Source: Phocaeicola_A sp036804505
Lineage (GTDB): Bacteria > Bacteroidota > Bacteroidia > Bacteroidales > Bacteroidaceae
Assembly (NCBI GenBank): GCA_036804505.1
Contig: DAIRSI010000013.1
Span: 1 to 64,000, forward strand
Length of the DNA: 64,000 bases
Direction: 5' to 3'
Notes under the pieces: generated by a model
What the model saw: only the letters and a program-made list of their open reading frames with translations
What the model was told of the DNA's origin: nothing
Databases searched by the model: none
Shown here: in pieces, positions 44,605 to 54,558 of the stretch
How the letters are laid out: every line of letters begins with the position of its first letter
Position numbering within the stretch: position 1 is the first letter of the stretch
Made by a program: the position numbers and the translations under genes

Positions 44605-47600
44605 TTATTTGTCTTCTTTTTTTTGTTGTTTAATAAAATCCGTTGGTGACATATTGAACTGTTTCTGAAAGCTTGTTGCAAAATAAGATTGAGTGGAGAA
44701 GCCTACAATATAAGCTATTTCATTTATCTTGTAATTGCCTTCTACTAACATTTCAGCAGCTTTCTTAAGACGGTACAGCCGAACGTATTCATTAGGGCTG
44801 AGCTCTGTAATAGCCTTTACTTTTCTGAAAAGAGTTGAAACACTCATATTCATCATTCCCGCAAGTTTTTCAACTTTAAAATCAGAGTCAGACATATTTG
44901 AAAGAATAGTTGCATGAAGCCTTTTCATAAAATCCTCATCCATTTTATTCACTGCAATTGTACGATAATTAGATAAAGGAGATGTTATAAAATTCTTGCA
45001 TGCCAGTTCCTTGTTGCGGAATATATTGTCTATTTGTCCGATAAGCAGTTCCATCGTAAAGGGTTTTTCTATATACCCATCAGCACCAGACTCCAGTCCG
45101 GCTATTCTGGAATTGAGAGCAACAGATGCAGTAAGCAGAATAACCGGTATATGGCAATATTCAGGGGTAGACTTAATGTAGTTGCAAAGTGCATATCCAT
45201 CCATTACCGGCATGAGTACATCACTTACAATCAGGTGTATTTGCTCTTTTTGTAAGACTTCCACAGCTTGTTTTCCATCATACGCAATCAATGTATTGTA
45301 TTTTGGCGATAATTCGTTGGCAATGAATTGAGTCATTTCTTTTTCGTCATCAACAATCAGTATAGTAGAGCGTGAATCATCTATTTCAGTGCTTAAACAG
45401 GAGGCTTCTTCTATGTTTGTTTCAGCATGATTCACCTTAACGTTTTCTTCTTGAATATTTGATAGAGACAGTACAAATGAATTCATTTCGGTAACTGTAG
45501 AATCAACATATAATTTGCCATGATGTAATTCAGCCAAAGATCTGGCCAATGACAATCCCAATCCGGAGCCTTTTTGTGTATGAATCGCTGGATTCTGTTC
45601 AATCTGGTAAAACGGTTCAAAAATCTTTTCTTGCAGATTTTCAGGAATATGTTGCCCGTTACTATTGATTCGAATATAAGTAGAATCTTTATCATTTACA
45701 TGCATTTCTATATAGACCTCAATGCTGTCAGAAGAATATTTAAGTGCATTAGTAAGAAGATTGCTTAAAATTTTTGTAATAATTTCCTTGTCAATGGCTA
45801 GGACATTAGGTCTTTCAGGTTGGTGATAATTCAGTTTTTTTCCACATTCCTGTGCACTTGGGATAAAACGATCCACCGTGTCCTTTACCAATTCATTAAT
45901 ATCTGTTTTTATAAAATTAAGTCGCAGCATCTCCATTTCTGTCTTTCTAAAGTCCAATAATTGATTAATCAAATCGAGCAATCTATCAACGTTTCTTTTC
46001 ATAATGGATAGATTATCTTTAACAAAATCAGAAAGATTTTCGGAATGAATCAATTTGTCCAGTGGTATCTTTATTAATGATACAGGGGTTCGGACTTCAT
46101 GTGTGATATTCGTAAAGAACTGTATTTTGGCATTATATAGTTCTTTTTCTTTTTGCATTTCGAGTTCATGGATTATCTGCTTGTGTTCTCTGTTCTTCTT
46201 TATTGAATAGCTTTTATATATACAAAACAGAATCGTTATGATCAGGATAAAATAAAATGTATATGCCGTAACAGAATTCCAGAAAGGAGGAGTTACTATT
46301 ATCTTAATGCTAGTACTATGTGAAGTCCACTTTTGATTCTGGTCCATAACCTCGACTTTTAATGTGTATTTTCCAGGAGAAACGTTTGTATAATAAATTT
46401 TTCTGAAATCTGTGATGTAATTCCACTTATCATCAAATCCATCAAGAATGTAACGATACTTGATTAATTGTGGATTGGTATATGATGGAGCTATGAAATC
46501 GACACTGAATGAAGACATATCATATGGAAGTTTGATAGTTTTAGTTTCAATAATTGATTTTCCATTTTCCGAAAGGGTCATATTACTTCCGTTTGTATAA
46601 AAACCCGTAATATAGACGGAGGGAGTGAAGCTCCCTTCTTTCATATCGTCTGGATTGAAAGCAATCATTCCTTTTATTGTGCCGAAATACATTTTCCCTT
46701 TGGTATCTGTATATCGTGAATTATAGCTGAAATGGTTATCTACGAGACCATTTTCTTTTCTGAATGTTGTACTTTTACATGTATATGGATTAAATCTGCT
46801 AAGTCCTACCGTTGAAGAAATCCAAAGAATTCCTTTCCGATCTTCACAAATTCCACATGTTATACTAGGAGAATCAGCCCCTATAAAATAACGTGTAAAT
46901 GTTTTTTCGTCATTATTCAGTTTACAGAAACCATTACCTTCAGTTGTAAACCACATTTGTCCTTTTGAATCTTTAAAAATGGAAGTAACGAAATTGGAAC
47001 TTATCGTTTTGTTGTTCGTATCCTTACAAATATAATGTTTATAAACGTTATTGTATTTGTTATAGGAAAAAATTCCATTACCATAGGTCCCAATCCATAT
47101 CACTCCCTTATTATCTTCATTAATGCAATGAATAAAACAGTTCAGGGAAAATGGAGCCAATTTTATCATCGTATTTTTCTCTGAATCATAATGATATATT
47201 CCCGAAGTGGTTCCTACATAAATATTTTTATCTTTCGTGAGTAAAAAAGATACTATAGATTTGCTGTTGAATCCTTTGAATTGAGGATGGGATATTGATT
47301 TATTATTTAAATTCATTATGTATATTCCATTTACATAAGATCCAATCCATAATTGGTTTTTGTAAACTAAAATACTTTGGATATTCTGGTGAAATGGATA
47401 GTTCGTAAAAATATCATTTAACGGATTATAACTACAGAGACCATTGTCTTCCGAACCTATCCATACATTCCCTTTTTCATCTCCACAGATTGCACGTATC
47501 ACACTCCCTTGTATGTGTGATGGTAAAGAAGAGGGTACAAATTTTTCGAAAGGTGTTGTTTCCTTTGGCAAATAATTTACTCCCCCATAAAAAGTACAAA

Positions 47601-48549
47601 CCCATAATCCACCTTCACGATCTTCCCACAAAGCTCTTATTCCATTATCTGAAATGGAGTATGGATTATCTATTATGTTTCGGATTGGCTGTGACAACCC
47701 GCTATTGAAATTATATTGATATAGTCCATTATCAGCTCCAATCCAAATATCTTTTCTTTTGGTAACTAGAATGTCATTGATTACCATTTCTTCATTATTC
47801 TTGTTCTTTTCGAACAACACTTTTAGTGTACCATAATAAGTATCGAAAAGACGAATACCTTCTTTGTCTGTTGATATAAGCAAATAACGTTCGTCATACT
47901 CACAGATTTTCCGTATTGACACGCAATCTTTCAATTCTTGTTTCGTAAGAACAGTATAGCCTTGCAATTTATTTGTCTGTTCAAGATACTTATATATTTT
48001 CCCGTCATGTGAACTAAACCAAATTTCTCCTTGCGAAGTAACGAAAACATTATTAGGAATAAAATGTTTGTTGCTTGGCATGAACAGTAAAGAACATTTC
48101 TTTTTATTAAATTTATAGGCTCCATTCCCGGTGGTAAACCACACATTATCTTTCAAATCTACATTGATATCACTTATTATCCCTTTTATCGCACATCCAT
48201 TAATATATAATGTATTAAAATGGTCTGTTCTGTAATCAAAACTGCAAATTCCATTGAATGTTCCTATCCAAATTAGGCCTTTATAATCTTCTTTAATGGA
48301 TGTAATCACATTATTGGGAATACATTTTGGTGGATACTGGTTTCTGAAAATTTTAAATCTCATACCATCAAATCTATTCAGGCCGTCTTTGGTCCCAAAC
48401 CACATAAAACCACGTTTGTCTTGCATGCAGGAAGTAACGGTGTTATGAGAAAGACCGTTTTCATTCTCATAATGCCTAAAATAATACTTTTTGGCTTGTA
48501 TGGTTTGTCCAGCCAATAGCAATAATAATATGTAGATGATTTTTTTCAT
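44605..48549 (-). CDS. Hybrid two-component system regulator (HTCS)
   Basis: A 1314-residue one-protein signalling system: signal peptide (1-19), periplasmic Reg_prop double propeller (about 20-690) with many GLWVCTFYG/WIGTYGNG-type blades, Y_Y_Y domain (about 690-755), one membrane helix (about 760-783), HisKA with phosphoacceptor His near 816 in THEVRTPVS, HATPase (GSGLGLSLA), receiver with phosphoacceptor Asp near 1111 in VSDVLMPVMDG, and AraC-type HTH (about 1215-1314). It senses an oligosaccharide in the periplasm and switches on the adjacent SusC/D genes, which start 235 bp away on the other strand. Confidence 0.96.
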   Translation of the reverse strand: MKKIIYILLLLLAGQTIQAKKYYFRHYENENGLSHNTVTSCMQDKRGFMWFGTKDGLNRFDGMRFKIFRNQYPPKCIPNNVITSIKEDYKGLIWIGTFNGICSFDYRTDHFNTLYINGCAIKGIISDINVDLKDNVWFTTGNGAYKFNKKKCSLLFMPSNKHFIPNNVFVTSQGEIWFSSHDGKIYKYLEQTNKLQGYTVLTKQELKDCVSIRKICEYDERYLLISTDKEGIRLFDTYYGTLKVLFEKNKNNEEMVINDILVTKRKDIWIGADNGLYQYNFNSGLSQPIRNIIDNPYSISDNGIRALWEDREGGLWVCTFYGGVNYLPKETTPFEKFVPSSLPSHIQGSVIRAICGDEKGNVWIGSEDNGLCSYNPLNDIFTNYPFHQNIQSILVYKNQLWIGSYVNGIYIMNLNNKSISHPQFKGFNSKSIVSFLLTKDKNIYVGTTSGIYHYDSEKNTMIKLAPFSLNCFIHCINEDNKGVIWIGTYGNGIFSYNKYNNVYKHYICKDTNNKTISSNFVTSIFKDSKGQMWFTTEGNGFCKLNNDEKTFTRYFIGADSPSITCGICEDRKGILWISSTVGLSRFNPYTCKSTTFRKENGLVDNHFSYNSRYTDTKGKMYFGTIKGMIAFNPDDMKEGSFTPSVYITGFYTNGSNMTLSENGKSIIETKTIKLPYDMSSFSVDFIAPSYTNPQLIKYRYILDGFDDKWNYITDFRKIYYTNVSPGKYTLKVEVMDQNQKWTSHSTSIKIIVTPPFWNSVTAYTFYFILIITILFCIYKSYSIKKNREHKQIIHELEMQKEKELYNAKIQFFTNITHEVRTPVSLIKIPLDKLIHSENLSDFVKDNLSIMKRNVDRLLDLINQLLDFRKTEMEMLRLNFIKTDINELVKDTVDRFIPSAQECGKKLNYHQPERPNVLAIDKEIITKILSNLLTNALKYSSDSIEVYIEMHVNDKDSTYIRINSNGQHIPENLQEKIFEPFYQIEQNPAIHTQKGSGLGLSLARSLAELHHGKLYVDSTVTEMNSFVLSLSNIQEENVKVNHAETNIEEASCLSTEIDDSRSTILIVDDEKEMTQFIANELSPKYNTLIAYDGKQAVEVLQKEQIHLIVSDVLMPVMDGYALCNYIKSTPEYCHIPVILLTASVALNSRIAGLESGADGYIEKPFTMELLIGQIDNIFRNKELACKNFITSPLSNYRTIAVNKMDEDFMKRLHATILSNMSDSDFKVEKLAGMMNMSVSTLFRKVKAITELSPNEYVRLYRLKKAAEMLVEGNYKINEIAYIVGFSTQSYFATSFQKQFNMSPTDFIKQQKKEDK

Positions 48550-48572
48550 ATTCTGATTTTTCTTTTCAGTTT

Positions 48573-48580
48573 CAAATATA
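48573..48580 (-). promoter_or_regulatory. -7 promoter box for the HTCS gene
   Basis: CAAATATA on the plus strand reads TATATTTG on the minus strand, 24 bp before the HTCS start codon. Confidence 0.45.
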
Positions 48581-48729
48581 GACTTAATTATTTTACATTT
48601 TTAAAAAATTTAGTTCAATAATTTTAAAAAATCGTGCATCTATTAATTATAGCTCTTTATGAAAATGAATTTGAAAAAAAAGTGAAAATTATTGGTAGTT
48701 TTGAGAAAAAGCAAATGATTGGAATGACA

Positions 48730-48737
48730 TACATTTG
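48730..48737 (+). promoter_or_regulatory. -7 promoter box for the susC-like operon
   Basis: TACATTTG matches TAnnTTTG 48 bp before the susC ATG. A TTTG at 48700-48703 is too far for ideal spacing, as expected for a promoter that needs HTCS activation. Confidence 0.5.
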
Positions 48738-48784
48738 TTTCGTTTAATAAATGAATAAATATATTATTCCTAAATTTAATTTGT

Positions 48785-51700
48785 ATGAAACACATTTCAA
48801 TGAATTCTTTGCGTAATGACAGTTTTCTGAAAAAGCTTTCATTTGCATGCAATGAAAAGGTGATAACCTTTTTTCTGCTTTTACTGTTGTGCGTTCCTTA
48901 TTGTAGTGCACAAAACATTACAATTAAAGGGAAAGTAACAGATTCTTCTAAAGAACCTGTGATAGGTGCCGCTGTCCAAGTTTCGGGCACTACAAATGGA
49001 ACCATCACTGATACTGATGGAAATTATACTCTGAGTAATGTTTCATCCAATGGTACATTGGTCTTTTCTTATGTCGGCATGGTACCACAAAAAATATCAG
49101 TTGCCGGAAAAAGAGTTATCAATGTCGTGATGAAAGAAGACAATGTTGTTCTGGAAGAAACAGTCGTAATCGGTTATCAAACGGTCAAGAAGAAAGACCT
49201 TACAGGGGCTGTATCTGTAGTGAAAACAGACGATTTCAAGAACAAGAATAATCTCTCAATAGGTGATGCCTTGCAAGGCACAGCTTCAGGAGTGTCCGTC
49301 AGATCAAGTGGGGAAATTGGCAGTACGCCGACCATACAAATTAGAGGAACAGCTAATCTTACCAACAATGATCCATTATATGTCATTGATGGAATGCCAA
49401 CATCCAATGATGTGAATTTTAATGTCAATGATATTGAATCCATTCAAGTTTTGAAAGACGCATCTGCCGCTGCCATATATGGATCAAGAGCTGCCAATGG
49501 CGTGGTTATCATTACTACTAAGCAAGGTAGAGAAGGTAAAACAAAATATGAATTTGACTCCCAGTTGTCAGCCAATTGGCTGCCAAGACTGGACATGGCC
49601 AGAGCAACAGAATGGAAAAAGTATTATGATGATGCTTTTGACAATGCCATTGCATTAGGAGTTGAAGGTGTTACCAAAAGACTCAATCATTGGGATAATG
49701 ATACAGATTGGCAATCTGAATTTTTCAAGACAGGTGTAACCCAAAACTATGACTTCAGTTTTTCAGGTGGAGGAAAGGGGGGTGCATATCGCTCTTCCTT
49801 TAATTATCTGGACAATTCAGGAACAACGATTGGACGTCATTTGAATCGTTTGACAGCCCGACTGAATAGTAACGGAAAATTAGGAATCTTCAATATTGGA
49901 GAATCACTGCAAGTAGGTCAAACAAATGTAAAGAATATTGGCGGAAGCATGACTAGCGTCATTCGTATGATTCCAACTGTGCCTGTTTATGATACAAGTT
50001 CTTTTGGAACTACAAATGGATATGGCCGTGGAAGTCTGACTAATGCCAGAACATTGGGTTCCAACCCGATAGCAGATGCCAATAACGGTGACAATAGAAC
50101 GCAAAGTCTTTTTATAAGAGGAACGGCTTTTGCTGAAGCCCAAATTTTCAGTTTCTTGAAATATAAATTGAATTTGGGTGCTGATATTTCAGATAATGAA
50201 ACCAATACCTGGAGAACCGGTTATGCAACGGCTTTAAACGGTTCCGACAGTAATTCATCGGCGACTGATAGTGGAACGAGAAATATTACGTATTTGGTAG
50301 AAAATACATTCACTTTTGATAAAAAGATAAACAAGCATACAATTAATGCTGTTATCGGAAATTCATATCAAAACACTATGTATAAGACATATTCAGCTTC
50401 AAAACAGAAACTGATTCAAACTGCTGACGGACACTTCCTGACTACAGTATCCAGCGGCACTACCGAGCCAACGGCATCCGGTGAAAAATATTGTGCCACT
50501 TTGATTTCATATCTCGGTAGATTAAATTATGATTTTGACGGCAAGTATTTGCTAAGTCTGACCGGACGTATCGATGGATCTTCACGTTTCGCAAAAGGAA
50601 AACGCTGGGGTGTGTTTCCTTCTGCTTCTATTGGATGGAGAGTTAGCAAAGAGAAGTTTTTCAAAGTAGATTGGATAGATGATTTGAAGTTACGTGCCAA
50701 CTACGGAAATCTAGGTAGTCAGAATGTCGGTTATTATGATTATCAAATGTATGTTAACAGTAATCCGCAATATTTATTTAATGGAACAACTGCTACACAA
50801 GGACAAATTGTATCGAAACTTTCCAATACAGACTTGTCATGGGAGACTCTCGAACAAACGAATATAGGTATGGATATTGCATTTTTGAAAAGCAGACTTC
50901 AGTTTTCAGCCGAATATTATTTGTCAAAATCTCACGATGTTCTCACGGCACTTCCTATCTTGATGACCACAGGAAACTCAGGAGGAAATCCTTATGTGAA
51001 TGCAGCTTCAATCCAGAATAAAGGCTTTGAAATAACTGGAACATGGAGAGACCAAATATCAAAAGATTTTTCTTATTCAGTATCAGCAAATATATCACAC
51101 TCAAAGAACAAACTCATTAAATTCGGTTATGGTAAAAACAGTGAATATACTGACAGATGTGTTACCAAGGTAGGAAATCCCATAGGTATGTTCTATCTGA
51201 TACAAACCGATGGCATCTTTAAGAGTGACGAAGAAGCTAATGCTTATGTAAATTCAAAAGGCGAAAAAATTCAGCCAATAGCTGGAGGGGGCGATGTAAA
51301 GTATATTGATGCAAATGGTGATGGCAAGATTACTACAGATGACAGAGTCGTTTGCGGAAGTCCATGGCCCGATTTTGAATACGGAATCAATGTTTCTGCT
51401 AAATATAAAAATATTGAATTAGCTATTTCCGGTTATGGAAAACAAGGAGGTAAAATCTATGATGATACAAGAAGATATATGAGTATATTCCAAGATTGCG
51501 CTGCAGCTTATTCAGGCTATGATTATTGGACACCAACAAATACCGGTTCAGTAAATCCTCGTCCGATCTATGGCGATAGCAGAAACACGCTCAATTATAT
51601 GGACAGATGGTTGGAAAGTGCATCGTTTTTCCGCTTCAGTACTATATCGGCTGCTTACAATTGGAAGCCGTCATTCCTTCGTGGTATTGTTGAAGACATC

Positions 51701-51853
51701 AGATTTTCAGTGACAGCACAGAATCTGTTGACTCTTACGTCATATAAAGGATATGATCCTGACTTTCAAGGTTCTTTGTTCGAACCGGGAGTAGATTACT
51801 CATCCTATGCTTCTCCTAAGTCAGTTATTTTCTCTCTAAATCTTAAATTCTAA
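48785..51853 (+). CDS. SusC/RagA TonB-dependent outer-membrane transporter
   Basis: A 1022-residue outer-membrane protein. A long signal region (start at 48785, or a second ATG 15 bp on) ends CSAQ. A carboxypeptidase-D-like domain (about 45-120, ITIKGKVTDSSKEPVIGAAV) is followed by the TonB-box-like VLEETVVIGYQ, the plug (about 130-240, with LYVIDGMPT and AAIYGSRAANGVVIIT) and a 22-strand barrel ending in Phe. It imports oligosaccharides with the SusD lipoprotein encoded 5 bp later. Confidence 0.97.
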   Translation: MKHISMNSLRNDSFLKKLSFACNEKVITFFLLLLLCVPYCSAQNITIKGKVTDSSKEPVIGAAVQVSGTTNGTITDTDGNYTLSNVSSNGTLVFSYVGMVPQKISVAGKRVINVVMKEDNVVLEETVVIGYQTVKKKDLTGAVSVVKTDDFKNKNNLSIGDALQGTASGVSVRSSGEIGSTPTIQIRGTANLTNNDPLYVIDGMPTSNDVNFNVNDIESIQVLKDASAAAIYGSRAANGVVIITTKQGREGKTKYEFDSQLSANWLPRLDMARATEWKKYYDDAFDNAIALGVEGVTKRLNHWDNDTDWQSEFFKTGVTQNYDFSFSGGGKGGAYRSSFNYLDNSGTTIGRHLNRLTARLNSNGKLGIFNIGESLQVGQTNVKNIGGSMTSVIRMIPTVPVYDTSSFGTTNGYGRGSLTNARTLGSNPIADANNGDNRTQSLFIRGTAFAEAQIFSFLKYKLNLGADISDNETNTWRTGYATALNGSDSNSSATDSGTRNITYLVENTFTFDKKINKHTINAVIGNSYQNTMYKTYSASKQKLIQTADGHFLTTVSSGTTEPTASGEKYCATLISYLGRLNYDFDGKYLLSLTGRIDGSSRFAKGKRWGVFPSASIGWRVSKEKFFKVDWIDDLKLRANYGNLGSQNVGYYDYQMYVNSNPQYLFNGTTATQGQIVSKLSNTDLSWETLEQTNIGMDIAFLKSRLQFSAEYYLSKSHDVLTALPILMTTGNSGGNPYVNAASIQNKGFEITGTWRDQISKDFSYSVSANISHSKNKLIKFGYGKNSEYTDRCVTKVGNPIGMFYLIQTDGIFKSDEEANAYVNSKGEKIQPIAGGGDVKYIDANGDGKITTDDRVVCGSPWPDFEYGINVSAKYKNIELAISGYGKQGGKIYDDTRRYMSIFQDCAAAYSGYDYWTPTNTGSVNPRPIYGDSRNTLNYMDRWLESASFFRFSTISAAYNWKPSFLRGIVEDIRFSVTAQNLLTLTSYKGYDPDFQGSLFEPGVDYSSYASPKSVIFSLNLKF

Positions 51854-51858
51854 AGAAT

Positions 51859-53409
51859 ATGAAAAAATATATTATAGCTTCAATGATTATGGCTTCAGCT
51901 TTTGCAGCCTGCAGTGAAAGCGATTTGGAGCAAACTAATCCGAATGCTTTGGTTTCGGAAAATTCCTGGAGTACAGAGAAAGATATCAATGCAGGTCTTA
52001 CGGCATGTTACCACACTTTATATAATTCTTATTATAATTGTATAAACACTACGCTCATTGATGGACAGTCAGACGAATTCTATTCACAATCGCCAGATAG
52101 CCGTGTGGTTAACTTTGTCAATCTTACGTATCCCGATTACAACCAAAATTGGAACAAGTTAGGTTGGCAATATTTATATCAGGCAGTATTTCGTGCCAAT
52201 CAGGTCATAATAAATGCAGACAAAGTTCAGTTTGCCAATGAAGCAGACAAGGTGAGTCTAGTTGCTCAAGCAAGAGCACTACGCGGTATGGATTATTATT
52301 ATCTTGCCATGCTTTGGAAAAAAGCTCCTTTAGTAGATTGGATTTCCTCTCCTTCCGATCAGGCAAAGGAATCTACATTCGATAATTTGGTAAGTTTTAT
52401 AGAGGCTGATTTAAAGTATGCCGCAGAAAATCTTCCTGAATCTTACAATGAAGTAGGACGTGTAAACAAATATTTTGCTTACAGTTTCTTAGGCAAACTT
52501 TATATGAATTCCGGACTGTGGGCAAAGGCTAAAGAAGCCTTGGCTGTGGTCGTAAAAAGTAACAAATATTCATTAGTTGCAGATTACAAAGATAATTTTA
52601 AACATACCACAGAGAATAATTCCGAATCAATTTTCGAAATTCAGAATTCTGATGCAAACCAGGTTATCAACGGATTCTATGGTATAGCCAATGATAGTTC
52701 TCCATGCAGTTATTCTTCCTATCGTGAAAAATTCCTTTCTCCTTCACCATATGGATTTGGCGATTATTCTGTTTATGACTGGTTGGTCAGTATGTATAAA
52801 GATGAAAAGGACCGGAATGGTAATTATGATGTACGTTTGAAAGATAATATAGTCTATCCTGATATTTTTAAAGATTTTCCTGGAGAGAAAATATATCTAA
52901 CGAAAGATTCTTGGAATTCAGCTAATTGGGGAACTTATGATTGGTGTAGGAAATATTCAACAGATTATTACAGATCTTCTACCACTTTCTACAATCCCAT
53001 TAATATTCGTATTCTGCGTTATGGCGAAATATTGCTTAGCTATGCAGAATCATTGGTAATGGCGGATGGTGCTTCTTCAATAACAGAAGCTGCAAAATAT
53101 GTTGATATGGTAAGAGAGCGTGCAAATCTGTATAAACTGTCACAAAGTGTACATTCTGATTGTCTAAACAGTAAAGATGCTTTTATTGCAAGATTGAGAA
53201 TAGAACGTGAAAAAGAAATCTGCTTTGAATACGATCGTTTCTTTGACTTGCGCCGTTGGGGATTAGGAACTGATGATACCTTCACAAATGAAGTTAAGGC
53301 TCGTTGCGTGAAATATGCTAATAACTTCAAGAGTGGAAAGCAATGGCTGCCCATTCCACAGAGTGAAGTGGACAATAATCCGAATCTGACACAAAATGAC
53401 AATTACTGA
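51859..53409 (+). CDS. SusD/RagB surface glycan-binding lipoprotein
   Basis: A 516-residue lipoprotein (lipobox FAAC with Cys17 followed by SESDLE, which resembles a surface-export signal). TPR-type helices and the SusD C-terminal region FDLRRWG and WLPIPQSEVDNNP are present. It caps the SusC barrel and binds the glycan. The 5-bp spacing after SusC and 6 bp before CE1 show one operon. Confidence 0.96.
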   Translation: MKKYIIASMIMASAFAACSESDLEQTNPNALVSENSWSTEKDINAGLTACYHTLYNSYYNCINTTLIDGQSDEFYSQSPDSRVVNFVNLTYPDYNQNWNKLGWQYLYQAVFRANQVIINADKVQFANEADKVSLVAQARALRGMDYYYLAMLWKKAPLVDWISSPSDQAKESTFDNLVSFIEADLKYAAENLPESYNEVGRVNKYFAYSFLGKLYMNSGLWAKAKEALAVVVKSNKYSLVADYKDNFKHTTENNSESIFEIQNSDANQVINGFYGIANDSSPCSYSSYREKFLSPSPYGFGDYSVYDWLVSMYKDEKDRNGNYDVRLKDNIVYPDIFKDFPGEKIYLTKDSWNSANWGTYDWCRKYSTDYYRSSTTFYNPINIRILRYGEILLSYAESLVMADGASSITEAAKYVDMVRERANLYKLSQSVHSDCLNSKDAFIARLRIEREKEICFEYDRFFDLRRWGLGTDDTFTNEVKARCVKYANNFKSGKQWLPIPQSEVDNNPNLTQNDNY

Positions 53410-53415
53410 TTATAT

Positions 53416-54558
53416 ATGAAGAAAACATCTTTATTTATAGCTTTGCTGCTGACTGGGGGGATGGCATTCTCCCAGTCGACAGTGACTGTTCCTACAGCTG
53501 AACCCGGCAATGAATACCCTAAAGTAGATGCAGACTGTTGCGCATATTTTAGCTTGCGGGCTCCTGATGCCCAAAAAGTACAAGTAGATTGTGGCGGCAA
53601 AAAATATGATATGCAAAAAGATGATACGGGAATTTGGACAACAAAGACAAATCCGTTGATGGTAGGTTTTCACTATTATTCGTTGATTGTCGACGGGGTT
53701 TCTTTTGCTGATCCTGCCAGTGAATCCTTCTTCGGATGTTGCAGAATGTCTAGCGGAATAGAAATACCTGAGGGAAAGGATGGTGATTACTATCGTCCTC
53801 AACAAGTTGCTCATGGACAAGTTCGGTCCTGCATTTATTATTCCACAATTACAGGGAAGTATCGTCGTTGTATGGTCTATACGCCAGCTGAATATGATAA
53901 TAAGACCTCCAGACGCTATCCGGTTTTATATCTTCAACATGGTATGGGTGAAGATGAAACAGGATGGAGCACACAAGGCTTCATGTATAACATTATGGAT
54001 AATCTTATAGCTGCTGATAAGTGTGTACCAATGATCGTTGTTATGGACAACGGAGATGTAAAGGCACCTTTTATCCCGGCAAAAGGACAAAGTCGTGAGG
54101 ATGCTATGGCACAATACGGGGCATCTTTCGAAAAGGTTATTATAAAGGATTTGATTCCTATGATTGATAAGCAGTTTCGTACGTTGACTGATCGTGACAA
54201 TCGGGCTATGGCCGGACTGTCCTGGGGAGGTCATCAAACTTTTGATGTGACACTCACCAATCTCGACAAATTTGCCTATATAGGAGGCTTCAGTCCGGCT
54301 ATATTTGCTCTTGACGTAAAAACTTGCTATGATGGAGTGTTTAAGAATGCAGCTGATTTCAACAAAAAAATCCATTATCTTTTTCTTGGGGCTGGTTCCG
54401 AGGAAAATATGGGAACTAAAGCGGTTGTCAATTCCTTGAAAGGAGCTGGTATCAAAGTGAATTATTATGAATCTCCCGGAACACTTCATGAATGGCTCAC
54501 ATGGCGCAGATGCCTGAAAGAATTCGTACCTAATATTTTTAAAACATCAAAACAATGA
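53416..54558 (+). CDS. CE1-type carbohydrate esterase, second copy
   Basis: A 380-residue secreted esterase (signal peptide 1-20, ending AFSQ). It has a CBM48-like N-domain (about 40-125), an alpha/beta-hydrolase with nucleophile Ser269 in GLSWGG, and His in TLHEWLTWRR. It is plainly paralogous to the minus-strand copy (same KVQVD, GWSTQG/GWSIQG and RAMAGLS landmarks). A 4-bp overlap couples it to the following GH43 gene. Confidence 0.92.
   Translation: MKKTSLFIALLLTGGMAFSQSTVTVPTAEPGNEYPKVDADCCAYFSLRAPDAQKVQVDCGGKKYDMQKDDTGIWTTKTNPLMVGFHYYSLIVDGVSFADPASESFFGCCRMSSGIEIPEGKDGDYYRPQQVAHGQVRSCIYYSTITGKYRRCMVYTPAEYDNKTSRRYPVLYLQHGMGEDETGWSTQGFMYNIMDNLIAADKCVPMIVVMDNGDVKAPFIPAKGQSREDAMAQYGASFEKVIIKDLIPMIDKQFRTLTDRDNRAMAGLSWGGHQTFDVTLTNLDKFAYIGGFSPAIFALDVKTCYDGVFKNAADFNKKIHYLFLGAGSEENMGTKAVVNSLKGAGIKVNYYESPGTLHEWLTWRRCLKEFVPNIFKTSKQ

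Noticed and set aside
48550..48784. Invertible promoter between HTCS and SusC
   Set aside because: I found no inverted repeat pair flanking the two -7 boxes long enough to be a recombination site.
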